A stretch of 64,000 nucleotides of DNA from positions 124,001 to 188,000 of the forward strand of contig CAJUAH010000003.1 of the NCBI GenBank assembly GCA_910584375.1, given 5' to 3'. The translations under genes and the position numbers were made by a program. The notes beneath the pieces are model-generated. The model did no database searches. It saw only the letters and a list, made by a program, of their open reading frames with translations, and was not told the origin of the DNA. This document shows positions 8,353 to 16,755 of this stretch, in pieces (within the stretch, counting starts at the first letter, position 1; every line of letters begins with the position of its first letter). The DNA comes from an uncultured Acetatifactor sp. GTDB taxonomy: Bacteria > Bacillota > Clostridia > Lachnospirales > Lachnospiraceae.

Positions 8353-9459
8353 CTACTGTTTCTGCCGGTAGCTATGCAGTTCAGCACGTAGCCTTTCATT
8401 TTCAGCCTCCAGCTGGCTCTTCTGGTTCTCCAGCTGGCTCTTCTGGTTCTCCAGTTGGCTCTTCTGGTTCTCCAGTTGGCTCTTCTGGTTCTCCAGTTGG
8501 CTGTTCTGGCTCTCCAATTGGCTCTTCCGATCCTCCAGCTCGTCCTTTTCCAAGCGTAACCGGTCAATCGTTCCTTCCATCTCGTCTATCATATACTGTA
8601 CTGTATTTTGGTCCATGATCCTAAGCTCTTTTGAAAAAAATCCCATCGCTCTCACCATATCCTTATCCATGTTATACAGTGTCTCATACATCCCTATAAA
8701 CTGCGGAAAAGCCTGAAACAGTTCCGCCAGACGCTCCGGGCGGCTCTCACTCAGAAAAGTAAGCCAGGCCTCCTGCAGCGTGCTGATAGCTTTATTGTGC
8801 ATACTCTTTCGGAAAATGTCAAGCGGAATCAAAATGCACCTCTGCAATAGGTCCACCCCCAGCCCCGTATCAAATACATGTCTGGAGCGGTGCAGATATG
8901 TATCCGGCATATCCCGCAGTTCCTTCGGGCTTGTCTCATACAATACGATCAGATACACCTTTTTGATCTTCCCATAGGAAAAGGCTTTCTTGTCCCTGGC
9001 ACGAATCCTCTTATATTGCCGCAGCATCATATCTGACAGATAGCAGGAACAACGGGGGCCTGTAAACATGTATCCTATTTTCTGCACCTCAATATTAGCT
9101 ATGGAACCGTCCGACAGCTCCACTACAATATCCGTTACCAGCAGCGTATTCTCGTCTTCCAGGCGCACCCCGTCATTGGGCAACAGTTTCAGGATCTTCA
9201 CTGGCTCCCCTATCATTACCGCCAAAAAAGATTCCAGCCTTTCCGGATCATATTCCGGATTCATGACTTCCTTAAAATATGCGTCATACAGAATATTATA
9301 CCCCTTTTTCCCCGTACATCTGTCCAGAAACTCCCGCTGCTGAGCAGCATTCCAGCTCTCAAACAGTTTCTTTAAGTCTTCCCTCCTTTCTATTCGATCT
9401 TTCATCTCCTGCTCCGTGGGCAGGTTTTTGAAGAAGCAGTGTAAAGATTTGTTTGTCAT
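8353..9459 (-). CDS. Rpn family PD-(D/E)XK nuclease with heptad-repeat tail
   Basis: 368 residues from the ATG at 9459, which has AAAGGAGG in front; the longer frame to 9531 has no ribosome site and crosses a terminator. The N-terminal half (about 1-270) resembles Rpn/'PD-(D/E)XK nuclease family transposase' proteins, with the DIVVELSDGSIANIEVQK core (D...ExQ) in the expected place; members aid RecA-independent recombination or act in defence. The C-terminus is a coiled coil of repeated seven-residue units LENQKSQ ending in a leucine/charged helix. The gene is bounded by a terminator downstream and a terminator-like hairpin in its leader. Confidence 0.8.
   Translation of the reverse strand: MTNKSLHCFFKNLPTEQEMKDRIERREDLKKLFESWNAAQQREFLDRCTGKKGYNILYDAYFKEVMNPEYDPERLESFLAVMIGEPVKILKLLPNDGVRLEDENTLLVTDIVVELSDGSIANIEVQKIGYMFTGPRCSCYLSDMMLRQYKRIRARDKKAFSYGKIKKVYLIVLYETSPKELRDMPDTYLHRSRHVFDTGLGVDLLQRCILIPLDIFRKSMHNKAISTLQEAWLTFLSESRPERLAELFQAFPQFIGMYETLYNMDKDMVRAMGFFSKELRIMDQNTVQYMIDEMEGTIDRLRLEKDELEDRKSQLESQNSQLENQKSQLENQKSQLENQKSQLENQKSQLEAENERLRAELHSYRQKQ
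8408..8533 (-). repeat. 21-bp tandem coding repeats (six units)
   Basis: Six consecutive 21-bp units with few substitutions; the plus-strand unit is TCCAGCTGGCTCTTCTGGTTC and the later ones are variants of it. Each encodes one seven-residue heptad of the Rpn protein's coiled-coil tail. Whole-heptad units can be gained or lost by slippage without breaking the frame. Confidence 0.9.
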
Positions 9460-9502
9460 TAGTCCTCCTTTATTTATCTCCTTCTCCCATGCGCTCTCCC
9501 TG

Positions 9503-9561
9503 AAAAAAAATAGAGAAAACACAGATTCCACATCATAAATGCGAATCTCCTGTTTTCTCTA
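9503..9561 (-). terminator. Terminator-like hairpin in the leader of the Rpn gene
   Basis: Arms TAGAGAAAACA + AGATTC (9511-9528) and GAATCT + TGTTTTCTCTA (9543-9561) form a bulged stem. On the minus strand it is followed by eight T residues (9503-9510). It lies between the gene's promoter and its ribosome site, so it would end most transcripts before the coding region unless relieved. Confidence 0.7.
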
Positions 9562-9575
9562 TCCGTTGTACTATC

Positions 9576-9604
9576 AGTCTATTTCTTTTTTAAAAATATG
9601 TCAA
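9576..9604 (-). promoter_or_regulatory. Promoter of the Rpn gene
   Basis: TTGACA (9599-9604) and TAGACT (9576-9581) with a 17-bp A/T-rich spacer on the minus strand, immediately before the leader hairpin. Confidence 0.6.
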
Positions 9605-9724
9605 GAGTAAATCGTCAAATTATTATTTTTTTAGAAATAGTGCATAAACTTTGCAAATCCGCTGGTAATATCCTTCCGGATGTGATAAACTAAAAAATAA
9701 TCGGTAAAATAAGGAGGAGCAGCA

Positions 9725-9736
9725 ATGCGGAGATAA
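9725..9736 (+). other. Three-codon ORF with strong ribosome site in the ABC-F leader
   Basis: AAGGAGGA (9711-9718) is placed correctly for an ATG whose frame is only Met-Arg-Arg-stop. It may serve to load ribosomes just ahead of the next small ORF, or be the sensing element itself. Too short to judge on its own. Confidence 0.35.
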
Positions 9737-9739
9737 TCT

Positions 9740-9814
9740 ATGAACAGTAACTGCACAGAGACTTTAACATTGCGGCGTATGGTTATGCGGCTGTGTTCTT
9801 TGTGTGACCGTTGA
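9740..9814 (+). CDS. Putative leader peptide of the ABC-F gene (24 aa)
   Basis: The ORF starts MNSNCTETLTLRRMVMRL and ends CSLCDR, with GGAG seven bases before the ATG. It is followed by two stem-loops and an intrinsic terminator before the ABC-F start. Part of its coding sequence (TTTAACAT, 9763-9770) can pair with ATGTTAAA at 9866-9873, so a stalled ribosome could change the downstream fold. Expression and stalling are inferred, not seen. Confidence 0.4.
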   Translation: MNSNCTETLTLRRMVMRLCSLCDR

Positions 9815-9843
9815 TAGATATCCGGTATTGCTTTATCCTGTAG

Positions 9844-9862
9844 ACAGGCGTTTTGCGCCTGT
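9844..9862 (+). promoter_or_regulatory. Leader stem-loop upstream of the ABC-F attenuator
   Basis: Perfect 7-bp stem ACAGGCG/CGCCTGT around the loop TTTTG, with no U-tract after it. The adjacent ATGTTAAA can pair instead with the leader ORF, so this hairpin is probably part of an alternative fold. Confidence 0.55.
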
Positions 9863-9888
9863 AACATGTTAAACGCGCCAGCAGTCTG

Positions 9889-9921
9889 CTTTCGGTTGCC
9901 CAGTGGAACCGGAAGTTTTTT
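9889..9921 (+). terminator. Intrinsic terminator (attenuator) before the ABC-F gene
   Basis: Arms CTTTCGGTT (9889-9897) and AACCGGAAG (9907-9915) pair with one G-U wobble, and six T residues follow directly. It lies 78 bp before the ABC-F start and after a leader ORF, the layout of ribosome-mediated attenuation known for several antibiotic-resistance ABC-F genes. Confidence 0.7.
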
Positions 9922-9999
9922 ATTGCCCTGCTTTTTATAGTCCTGCCGCGGATAGGTCCGGCTGTGTATGCCGAAAATCTTTAACCGGGAGGTATATTC

Positions 10000-11538
10000 A
10001 TGTTACAGGTAAAAAATTTAAATATTTATCACAAAAAAGATCTTCGCCCTCTGGCAACAGACCTTTCTTTCACTGTAAACGACGGAGACAGAGCCGCCAT
10101 CATCGGGGAGGAGGGAAACGGCAAATCCACCCTGCTGAAACTGTTGTATGACCCGGCTCTGGTGGAGGACTATGCGGAGTATGATGGAGAGATCATCAAG
10201 AACAATATAGTATGCGGCTATCTGCCCCAGGAACTGTCCCCGCAGGACAGGGCAAAAACAGTCTATGCATTTTTGAGCGAATATCCTTCCTTTTTGGATA
10301 TGGATTATAAGGAACTGTCCTCTCTGGCCGGGCAACTGGGCATACCGGCGGATATGCCGTACAGCGACGCCGTCATGGGGCGGCTCTCCGGCGGAGAAAA
10401 AATCAAGATCCAATTGATTCGCATCTTGAGTATGCGCCCCAGTCTGTTTTTGCTGGATGAGCCGTCCAACGATATAGATATCGGCACTCTGGAGTGGCTG
10501 GAGAGCTTTATAAGCGGCTGTTCATTTCCGGTGCTGTATATTTCACACGATGAAACATTGCTGGAACACACCGCCAATATGATCCTGCATATGGAACAGT
10601 TAAAACGGAAAACCGAGAGTCAGTGTACCGTGTTCCATACCAATTACAGAGAATATGTAGAGACGCGGCAGGAAAGGCTGGAACGGCAGGAGCAGTTGGC
10701 AAAAGAAGAAAAAGCCGCTTTTGACAAGCAACAGGAACGATTCCGAAAAATCTATGAGAAAGTGGAATACCAGCAGAACGTCATCTCCAGACAAAACCCC
10801 GGTAAGGCCGCGCTGCTCAAAAAGAAGATACACTCCCTCAAATCCATGGAAAAGCGCTTTGAGCGCCAGGCGGAGGAGATGACGAAACGGCCCGACGCCG
10901 AGGAGGCCATCTTTTTCCGTTTTGCCCATGGGGAGGGGATTCCCGCCGGGAAATGGGTCATCGACTATGAGCTGCCGGTACTCGCGGCGGGAGAGAGGGA
11001 ACTGGCCCATGATATCCTGCTGCGGATCAGGGGCCCGGAAAAAGTCTGTATCATCGGGAAAAACGGAGTCGGCAAGACCACGCTGCTGCGTGAAATCGCA
11101 AAACAGCTCCTGGAGAGAACCGATATCCGGGCCGCCTATATGCCCCAGAATTACGAGGAATTGCTGGCCCTGGATCAGACGCCGGTGGAATACCTGTCCC
11201 AGACCTGGGACAAGGAGGAAAATACCCGCATCCGCACGTATCTGGGGAGTATGAAGTATACGGTGCAGGAGATGAATCACGCCATCCGGGATCTTTCCGG
11301 CGGCCAGAAGGCCAAGCTGCTGTTGCTGAAAATGAGCATGGAGCATCGCAACGTACTGATTCTGGATGAGCCCACACGCAATTTCTCCCCCCTCTCCGGG
11401 CCGGTGATCCGGGAATTGCTGCGGAATTTTCCGGGAGCCGTCATCAGCGTTTCCCATGACCGCAAATACATCCGGGAGGTATGCGGCCGGGTGCTGGAGC
11501 TGTGCCCCGAGGGGCTGCGGGAAGTCGCGGATCTATAG
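10000..11538 (+). CDS. ABC-F family ATPase (possible ribosome protection factor)
   Basis: 512 residues with two nucleotide-binding domains and no membrane helix, the ABC-F layout. Domain 1 has GEEGNGKSTLLK (about residue 37), LSGGEKIKIQL (about 129) and LFLLDEPSNDIDIG. A charged helical linker (about 215-305) follows. Domain 2 has GKNGVGKTTLLRE (about 353), LSGGQKAKLLLL (about 432) and LILDEPTRNFSPLSGP. ABC-F proteins act on the ribosome, as translation factors or as protectors against drugs bound at the peptidyl transferase centre. CGGGAGG precedes the ATG. The attenuated leader favours the drug-protection class. Its 3' end overlaps the antiporter operon by 6 bp on opposite strands. Confidence 0.85.
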   Translation: MLQVKNLNIYHKKDLRPLATDLSFTVNDGDRAAIIGEEGNGKSTLLKLLYDPALVEDYAEYDGEIIKNNIVCGYLPQELSPQDRAKTVYAFLSEYPSFLDMDYKELSSLAGQLGIPADMPYSDAVMGRLSGGEKIKIQLIRILSMRPSLFLLDEPSNDIDIGTLEWLESFISGCSFPVLYISHDETLLEHTANMILHMEQLKRKTESQCTVFHTNYREYVETRQERLERQEQLAKEEKAAFDKQQERFRKIYEKVEYQQNVISRQNPGKAALLKKKIHSLKSMEKRFERQAEEMTKRPDAEEAIFFRFAHGEGIPAGKWVIDYELPVLAAGERELAHDILLRIRGPEKVCIIGKNGVGKTTLLREIAKQLLERTDIRAAYMPQNYEELLALDQTPVEYLSQTWDKEENTRIRTYLGSMKYTVQEMNHAIRDLSGGQKAKLLLLKMSMEHRNVLILDEPTRNFSPLSGPVIRELLRNFPGAVISVSHDRKYIREVCGRVLELCPEGLREVADL

Positions 11539-13695
11539 GAGCAGGATATACACCAGCGTCAGTCCCAGGCCCAGACAGAACAGTAACAGTCCAAAGGACA
11601 GGCTGCGGCGGATGATAAATCCGTCCTCCTTGATCCGCATATGTTTCATTGCCAGTAAATGCACGTATTCCCGCCGGGTGGGACGCCTGCGTTTCCAGGT
11701 ACGGTTGCCCAGCCACTGGACACCGTTCAGCAGATGTCCCAACGCCGCAGTCACCGCATTGCCCTCCGTCAGCTCCCGGGGCAGCGGACTGTCCCGATAC
11801 AGAGTCCTGCGCAGCAGCACCACCGTCAGATCCACAAAACTGTCCATAATCCTGCACAGTACGCCGCATAGCAGCGGCAGCAGCGTGAGAAACAGCGGCC
11901 GATACAGCATATCCTCCAGGTCCAGCCAGGCAGGCCAGGGATTCACATACTCCGCAGGCATCCGCCATTTCAGGAATCCGCGGATACCTCCCTGCCGAGC
12001 CTCGGATGTGCGGGTTCTCATCAGCAATCCCCTTATCCCCGCCAGATACACCAAAATACCGATTCCTATGGAAACGGCCCCGCCGGACAGATTTTTTACA
12101 TGGAAATAAGCCACTGCCTCTCCGCCCCGGGCCACACCCATAAAGCTCTGCCCCAGCCGGGCCACCGGCTCCATGGTCAGTCCCGGCAACAGTCCCCAGA
12201 AAAGCAGGACAAAGGCGCTGAAAGTCAGCGCGAAACCGGTGACACGGTTCATGTAGGGCCTTTTCTCATCATAAACGTCCTGCCTTGCCTCATCTATATT
12301 TTTTTCCACAAAAACAGCCACAAACAGCTTGGTCATATAGGCAACGGTCAGCCCGCCGGATACGAGAAACAGCCATTCCACAGCGGTAAACAGCGCGCCC
12401 CCGCCGTATTCCAGGATGCTTTCATGGAGCAGCGTCTTACTCACATACCCCGCAAACAGAGGCACGCCGCCGATGGCCAGCGCACCGATTAAAAAGATCC
12501 CTTTCAGCAGCGGTTTCTTCCGTCCGTACCCCCGAATCTTATTCAGATCCAGTTCGTGAATATTGAAAAAGATTACCCCCGCCGCCATAAACAGTACCAG
12601 CTTGATCAGGGAATGGTTCACCATATGCAGCAGCGTTCCGTGCGCCGCCAGGGCGTTTTCTTCCCCCAGCAGTCCCTGCATCCCCACGCCCACCAGAATA
12701 AAGCCGATCTGCGACATGGAGGAACAGGCCAGCGTCCGTTTCAGGTCCAGAGAGAACACAGCCAGCACCGCTCCCAGCGTCATGGTGATGACGCCCAGAG
12801 CCAGCATCAGCATTCCCCATCTGCCGTCATGCAAAAACAACTGGCAGCTGAGGATCAGCATTCCGTAGACTCCCGTCTTGGTCAGGATGCCAGACAGCAG
12901 GGCGGAGGCAGGCGCAGGGGCCACCGGATGGGCTTTCGGCAGCCAGATATGCAGGGGGAAGGCCCCCGCTTTGGCCCCAAATCCCACCAGCATACAGGCT
13001 CCCGCGGCGTACAGCGTCCCCTTTTGCGCACAGCCCTCCGCTGCCGCTCTCAGCGCGCTGATCTCCAGCGTACCCAATGCATGATACAGCAGGAATATTC
13101 CCATCAGCAGCACCAGGCCGCCGATCACCGCCACCGCCAGATAGGTTTCCGCCGCCCGCAGGGAGGGAGCGTTTTCCTCCTGGGCCACCCACACATAGGA
13201 GGTGAAGGACATGATCTCAAAAAACACAAAGGTGGTGAGCAGATCCGCGGACAGAAATACGCCCATCACCGCTCCCAGCGTCCATAACAAAAACAGATAA
13301 AAGCGGCTTACATGCCGATGTCGGGCAAAGTATTCCCCCGACAGCAATGTGGTCATGGCCCACATAAATGCCGCCACCACCGCCAGGATCAGCCGCAGGC
13401 CGTCCATGCGAAAGCGCAGGCCAAAGCCGCACACCGCCGGAATCGAACTCTCCAGCGCAAGCTCCGTCTCCTCGTATAGATGCAGCAGCATAATGCGGGA
13501 GTTGCCGTAAAACAGGGCTGCCAGCAGCAGCGCCAACAGCAGCTCCGCCGCCACGGCGCAGAGTGCCACAATACGCCCCCCACGGGATATACCCAGGCCC
13601 TCCCGCTTTCCATCGCCCGCTTTTCCGATCCAATATGTGGCCAGTCCTGTCAAAAAAGGCATAAAAACCAGCACCGCCAGACTCATATCTATCAT
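11533..13695 (-). CDS. NuoL/MrpD-like antiporter subunit with long C-terminal extension (fourth of four)
   Basis: 720 residues with about 16 membrane helices. The proton-antiporter core is clear: FFEIMSFTSYVWV (key Glu of helix 5), GFGAKAGAFPLHIWLPKAHP (key Lys of helix 7) and SGILTKTGVYG (Lys of helix 8). After the core, about residues 500-720 form an extension with more helices and a basic loop (WKRRRPTRREY), longer than MrpD (about 500 residues) and closer in layout to HyfB-like subunits. The ATG sits in a TGATG junction with the upstream stop; a second ATG nine bases later is possible. It is the last gene of the operon and ends inside the convergent ABC-F gene. Confidence 0.85.
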   Translation of the reverse strand: MIDMSLAVLVFMPFLTGLATYWIGKAGDGKREGLGISRGGRIVALCAVAAELLLALLLAALFYGNSRIMLLHLYEETELALESSIPAVCGFGLRFRMDGLRLILAVVAAFMWAMTTLLSGEYFARHRHVSRFYLFLLWTLGAVMGVFLSADLLTTFVFFEIMSFTSYVWVAQEENAPSLRAAETYLAVAVIGGLVLLMGIFLLYHALGTLEISALRAAAEGCAQKGTLYAAGACMLVGFGAKAGAFPLHIWLPKAHPVAPAPASALLSGILTKTGVYGMLILSCQLFLHDGRWGMLMLALGVITMTLGAVLAVFSLDLKRTLACSSMSQIGFILVGVGMQGLLGEENALAAHGTLLHMVNHSLIKLVLFMAAGVIFFNIHELDLNKIRGYGRKKPLLKGIFLIGALAIGGVPLFAGYVSKTLLHESILEYGGGALFTAVEWLFLVSGGLTVAYMTKLFVAVFVEKNIDEARQDVYDEKRPYMNRVTGFALTFSAFVLLFWGLLPGLTMEPVARLGQSFMGVARGGEAVAYFHVKNLSGGAVSIGIGILVYLAGIRGLLMRTRTSEARQGGIRGFLKWRMPAEYVNPWPAWLDLEDMLYRPLFLTLLPLLCGVLCRIMDSFVDLTVVLLRRTLYRDSPLPRELTEGNAVTAALGHLLNGVQWLGNRTWKRRRPTRREYVHLLAMKHMRIKEDGFIIRRSLSFGLLLFCLGLGLTLVYILLL

Positions 13696-15176
13696 CACAT
13701 CCCACCCATTTCCGACGCCACATCCCGCAAGACCTCCAAGAATGGCTGCGGGTGCAGGCCAAAGATCACGATCACTATAACAAAGACCGCCAACGGCAAC
13801 ATCATCATCCATCCCGGATCCTTCACATCCGGCACGGCACAGTAGTCAAAATCCTTACCCGGAAAGAAGGCCCTCACGGAGATCGTCAGCATATACACAG
13901 CCGTGAGCAGCGCCGAGATCAGCAAGGCTCCCACCCCTGCCCAGGCCAGGGGGTTTTCGCTGGCAAAGGCAGCCCGGGCCAACTGCCATTTGCTGATAAA
14001 ACCGGCCAGGCCAGGCACCCCCATCAGCGCCATACCGCACAGGGTAAAGATCGCGAAGACTCCCGGCATCTTTCGCCCCAGGCCGTCCAACTCATGCACA
14101 TAGCTCTTTTCCGTCCTGTAGATCACCGCTCCGGCGCAGAAAAAAGAGCCAATTTTCATAAAAGAATGAAACAGCATATGGCACAGCGCCCCCGTCAGTC
14201 CCAGAGGCGTCATCAGCACCACGCCAAAGAGGATATAGGACAGGTTGCTCACCGTGGACCATGCCAGCCGCCGTTTGAGATGGGTCTCTTTTAGCGCCCG
14301 GCTGCATCCGTATACGATGGTAAAGATCACCAGGACCATCACCGCATCCTGCGCCCAGGTTCCCCGCAAAAGCCCTGTTCCAAAACTGTAATAGGTAACC
14401 CGCATGGTGGCAAAGGCCCCCGTGTTGACCACCGCCACCGCATGGAGCAGCGCCGTCACAGGCGTGGGCGCCACACCCGCCCGGGGCAGCCAGTTGGAGA
14501 AGGGCCAGATGGCGGTCTTCACGCCGAATCCCAGAAAACACAGCACATACACAAACAGCATCAGATTGGTCTTGTCCCCTATTTTGCCCATATCCAGCAC
14601 ACCCCCCGGCACAAAAGCGGAGGTGGAGCCATAGGACAGGATAAAGATCATGCCGATAAAGGCAAACGCCGCGCCGCCGATCATATAGTACAGATAGCTG
14701 CGGCTGGCCAGCACTGCCTCCCTGGTCCGGGTATGCATGATCAGGGGCAGCGTCACCAGACTCATCATCTCAAAGAAGAAGTACATGGTCAGGATGTTGT
14801 CGGCCATGGCCACCCCCAGCGTCACCCCGTAGGTGATCACATAGAACATAAAGAAAGTCTTCTCGTTTTCCTCTTTCTTCATATATTCAAAGGAGTACAG
14901 CACCGCCAGAGGCCAGAGTACCGCTGCCATGGCGGCGAATACCCTGCCCATTCCGTCCAGATGAAAGCTCACCCGCAGATTGCCGGTAAAACGGAACAGC
15001 ACAAACGCCTCTTCCGGCTGAAAAAACAGCACGGTCATGACCAGCAGCGAGTTGATCAGTACCAGCGCCTCTATATACCAAAGCATCTCTCTTCTGCCGC
15101 GGAAAGGGAGCATGGGTATCAGGATCCCGCCCAGAACGGGCAGCAGCACCACCGCGATCATCACTGCAATATGCAT
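13695..15176 (-). CDS. NuoL/MrpA-like antiporter subunit (third of four)
   Basis: 493 residues, about 14 helices. Helix 5 has YFFFEMMSLVTLPL and helix 7 has GFGVKTAIWPFSNWLPRAG, followed by PTPVTALLHAVAVVNTG. The PTPVxALLHA block is the NuoL/MrpA form, unlike the SPASAxLSG form of its neighbours, and the helix 8 lysine found in the other three copies is replaced by asparagine (VVNTG). So this is probably the operon's equivalent of the MrpA N-terminal domain. GGGGGAGAGG precedes the ATG. Confidence 0.85.
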   Translation of the reverse strand: MHIAVMIAVVLLPVLGGILIPMLPFRGRREMLWYIEALVLINSLLVMTVLFFQPEEAFVLFRFTGNLRVSFHLDGMGRVFAAMAAVLWPLAVLYSFEYMKKEENEKTFFMFYVITYGVTLGVAMADNILTMYFFFEMMSLVTLPLIMHTRTREAVLASRSYLYYMIGGAAFAFIGMIFILSYGSTSAFVPGGVLDMGKIGDKTNLMLFVYVLCFLGFGVKTAIWPFSNWLPRAGVAPTPVTALLHAVAVVNTGAFATMRVTYYSFGTGLLRGTWAQDAVMVLVIFTIVYGCSRALKETHLKRRLAWSTVSNLSYILFGVVLMTPLGLTGALCHMLFHSFMKIGSFFCAGAVIYRTEKSYVHELDGLGRKMPGVFAIFTLCGMALMGVPGLAGFISKWQLARAAFASENPLAWAGVGALLISALLTAVYMLTISVRAFFPGKDFDYCAVPDVKDPGWMMMLPLAVFVIVIVIFGLHPQPFLEVLRDVASEMGGM

Positions 15177-15194
15177 TACGCCTCTCCCCCTTTC

Positions 15195-16697
15195 CTACAA
15201 TACCGACCTTGCGACAGCATCGGCGTAACCGGTAAAAAGTCCCGGAAAAAGACCCATCCCCAGCGCCAGAGCCGCCAGAACCAGCAGCGGTATCAACATA
15301 GCCGCCTTCGGCTCCCGCCGCTCCCGGCCTTCCTCACGTGTTCCGGGGAAAAAACCCTTCATCACCACAGGCAGCAGATATCCGGCGGTGAGCAGGGCGC
15401 TGACCAGCAGCACCGCCGTTCCCACGTATCCCCAGGCTCCCAGCCCCGCCCCCAGCGCGCCCTGGGCCAGATACCATTTGCTCACAAAACCGCTGGCGGG
15501 AGGGATACCGATCAGGGCCAGAGAGAACAGGGTATAACACCACAACACCGTGGGCATCCGCCTGCCTGTACCGGACAGTTCTTCCACCCTGGTCTTTCCG
15601 TCCAGCAAAAAGATACCCGCCGTCAGAAAAAGTCCGCATTTTATGATTCCGTGAAACGCCACATGGAGCAAAGCGCCCGTAAAACCCGCCGGAGACAGCA
15701 CCGCCAAACCAAACAGGATATAGGACAGATTGCTCACCGTGGAGTAGGCCAGACGCTTTTTCAGAACCGGTTCCCGGTAAGCCAGCAGGGAACCCATAAA
15801 CACCGTAGCCAGCGTCAATGCCATCCACGCGTACTGCACCCAGGTGCCCCGCAGCAGATCCGGTCCCACGATATAATAGACTACCCGGATAATCGCCAGC
15901 ACGCCGGATTTTACGATCACGCCGGATAAAACGGCGGACGCCGGGGAGGGCGCCACAGGGTGGGCGGCAGGCAGCCAGGCGTGCAGGGGAAACATCCCCG
16001 CCTTGGCTCCAAAGCCCACCAGCATCAGCATTACCACCACCAACAGCGCCCCGCCATGCCCCGCCAGGATCTCCTCACCCAGCACTCCTCCCGGCGCAAA
16101 AGCCGGCGTCTTGCAGAAACGGTAGAGAAAATAGATCCCATACAATCCCAAATACGCCCCGCAGAGAGAATAGAACAGGTATTTCAGCGCCGCCATGATA
16201 GCCTCCCTGCTGCCGTTGTGCAGCACCAGAGGAAATGACGCGAGCGTCATAAGTTCGTAAAACAGGTACATCGTCACCAGATTCCCCGCAAAGTCCAGGC
16301 ACACCAGCACGCCGTAGAGCAACAGGTAAAAGCCGAAAAACCGCTTTTCATCCCCCTCATGGCGCATATATACAAGGCTGTATATCCCCACCGGAACCCA
16401 CACCGCCGTGACCAGCGTCACAAACCATCTGCCCAGCGCGTCCACCCGGAAAAATATGGGTACGTCCTCCATCAGATAAAACAGTGTGACACTTTTGTCG
16501 CCGCTCCACGCCGCCCCCAAAGCCAGCACGGCCGCCGCCAGCAACGCGCCGACGGCCAGTCCATATACCCATCTCCCGGAGCGGTACTCCCCGTTCTTTG
16601 GCACAGGCGCCAAATGTTCCGCAAAAGACCGTATCAGCAGGATGATTCCTGCGCCCGCCGCAATCAGGACGGGACTCAAAATCCATAATTCTCCCAT
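15195..16697 (-). CDS. MrpD/NuoN-like antiporter subunit (second of four)
   Basis: 500 residues, about 14 helices. Helix 5 has YLFYELMTLASFPLV, helix 7 GFGAKAGMFPLHAWLPAAHP, and helix 8 SGVIVKSGVLA, so both key lysines are kept. The later YSTVSNLSYILFG and HGIIKCGLF blocks also fit the family. The frame opens at a TTG (16703), but the ATG at 16697 stands seven bases after GAGG and is preferred. It is followed after 18 bp by the NuoL-like subunit. Confidence 0.87.
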   Translation of the reverse strand: MGELWILSPVLIAAGAGIILLIRSFAEHLAPVPKNGEYRSGRWVYGLAVGALLAAAVLALGAAWSGDKSVTLFYLMEDVPIFFRVDALGRWFVTLVTAVWVPVGIYSLVYMRHEGDEKRFFGFYLLLYGVLVCLDFAGNLVTMYLFYELMTLASFPLVLHNGSREAIMAALKYLFYSLCGAYLGLYGIYFLYRFCKTPAFAPGGVLGEEILAGHGGALLVVVMLMLVGFGAKAGMFPLHAWLPAAHPVAPSPASAVLSGVIVKSGVLAIIRVVYYIVGPDLLRGTWVQYAWMALTLATVFMGSLLAYREPVLKKRLAYSTVSNLSYILFGLAVLSPAGFTGALLHVAFHGIIKCGLFLTAGIFLLDGKTRVEELSGTGRRMPTVLWCYTLFSLALIGIPPASGFVSKWYLAQGALGAGLGAWGYVGTAVLLVSALLTAGYLLPVVMKGFFPGTREEGRERREPKAAMLIPLLVLAALALGMGLFPGLFTGYADAVARSVL

Positions 16698-16755
16698 AAC
16701 CAATCCTCAAACCTCTACATATTCCTCCGGCTCCGCAAGGACATCGGGCTGCACA

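Noticed and set aside
8408..8533. Regular 21-bp repeats considered as a CRISPR-like array or VNTR.
   Set aside because: No spacers; units are contiguous and in frame, encoding heptads of the nuclease tail.
9631..9867. 78-residue frame on the minus strand across the ABC-F leader.
   Set aside because: No ribosome site, crosses the leader's functional hairpins, and the plus-strand leader explains the sequence better.
9740..9999. Known riboswitch class upstream of the ABC-F gene.
   Set aside because: I could not match any riboswitch core by eye; a leader ORF plus terminator fits attenuation.
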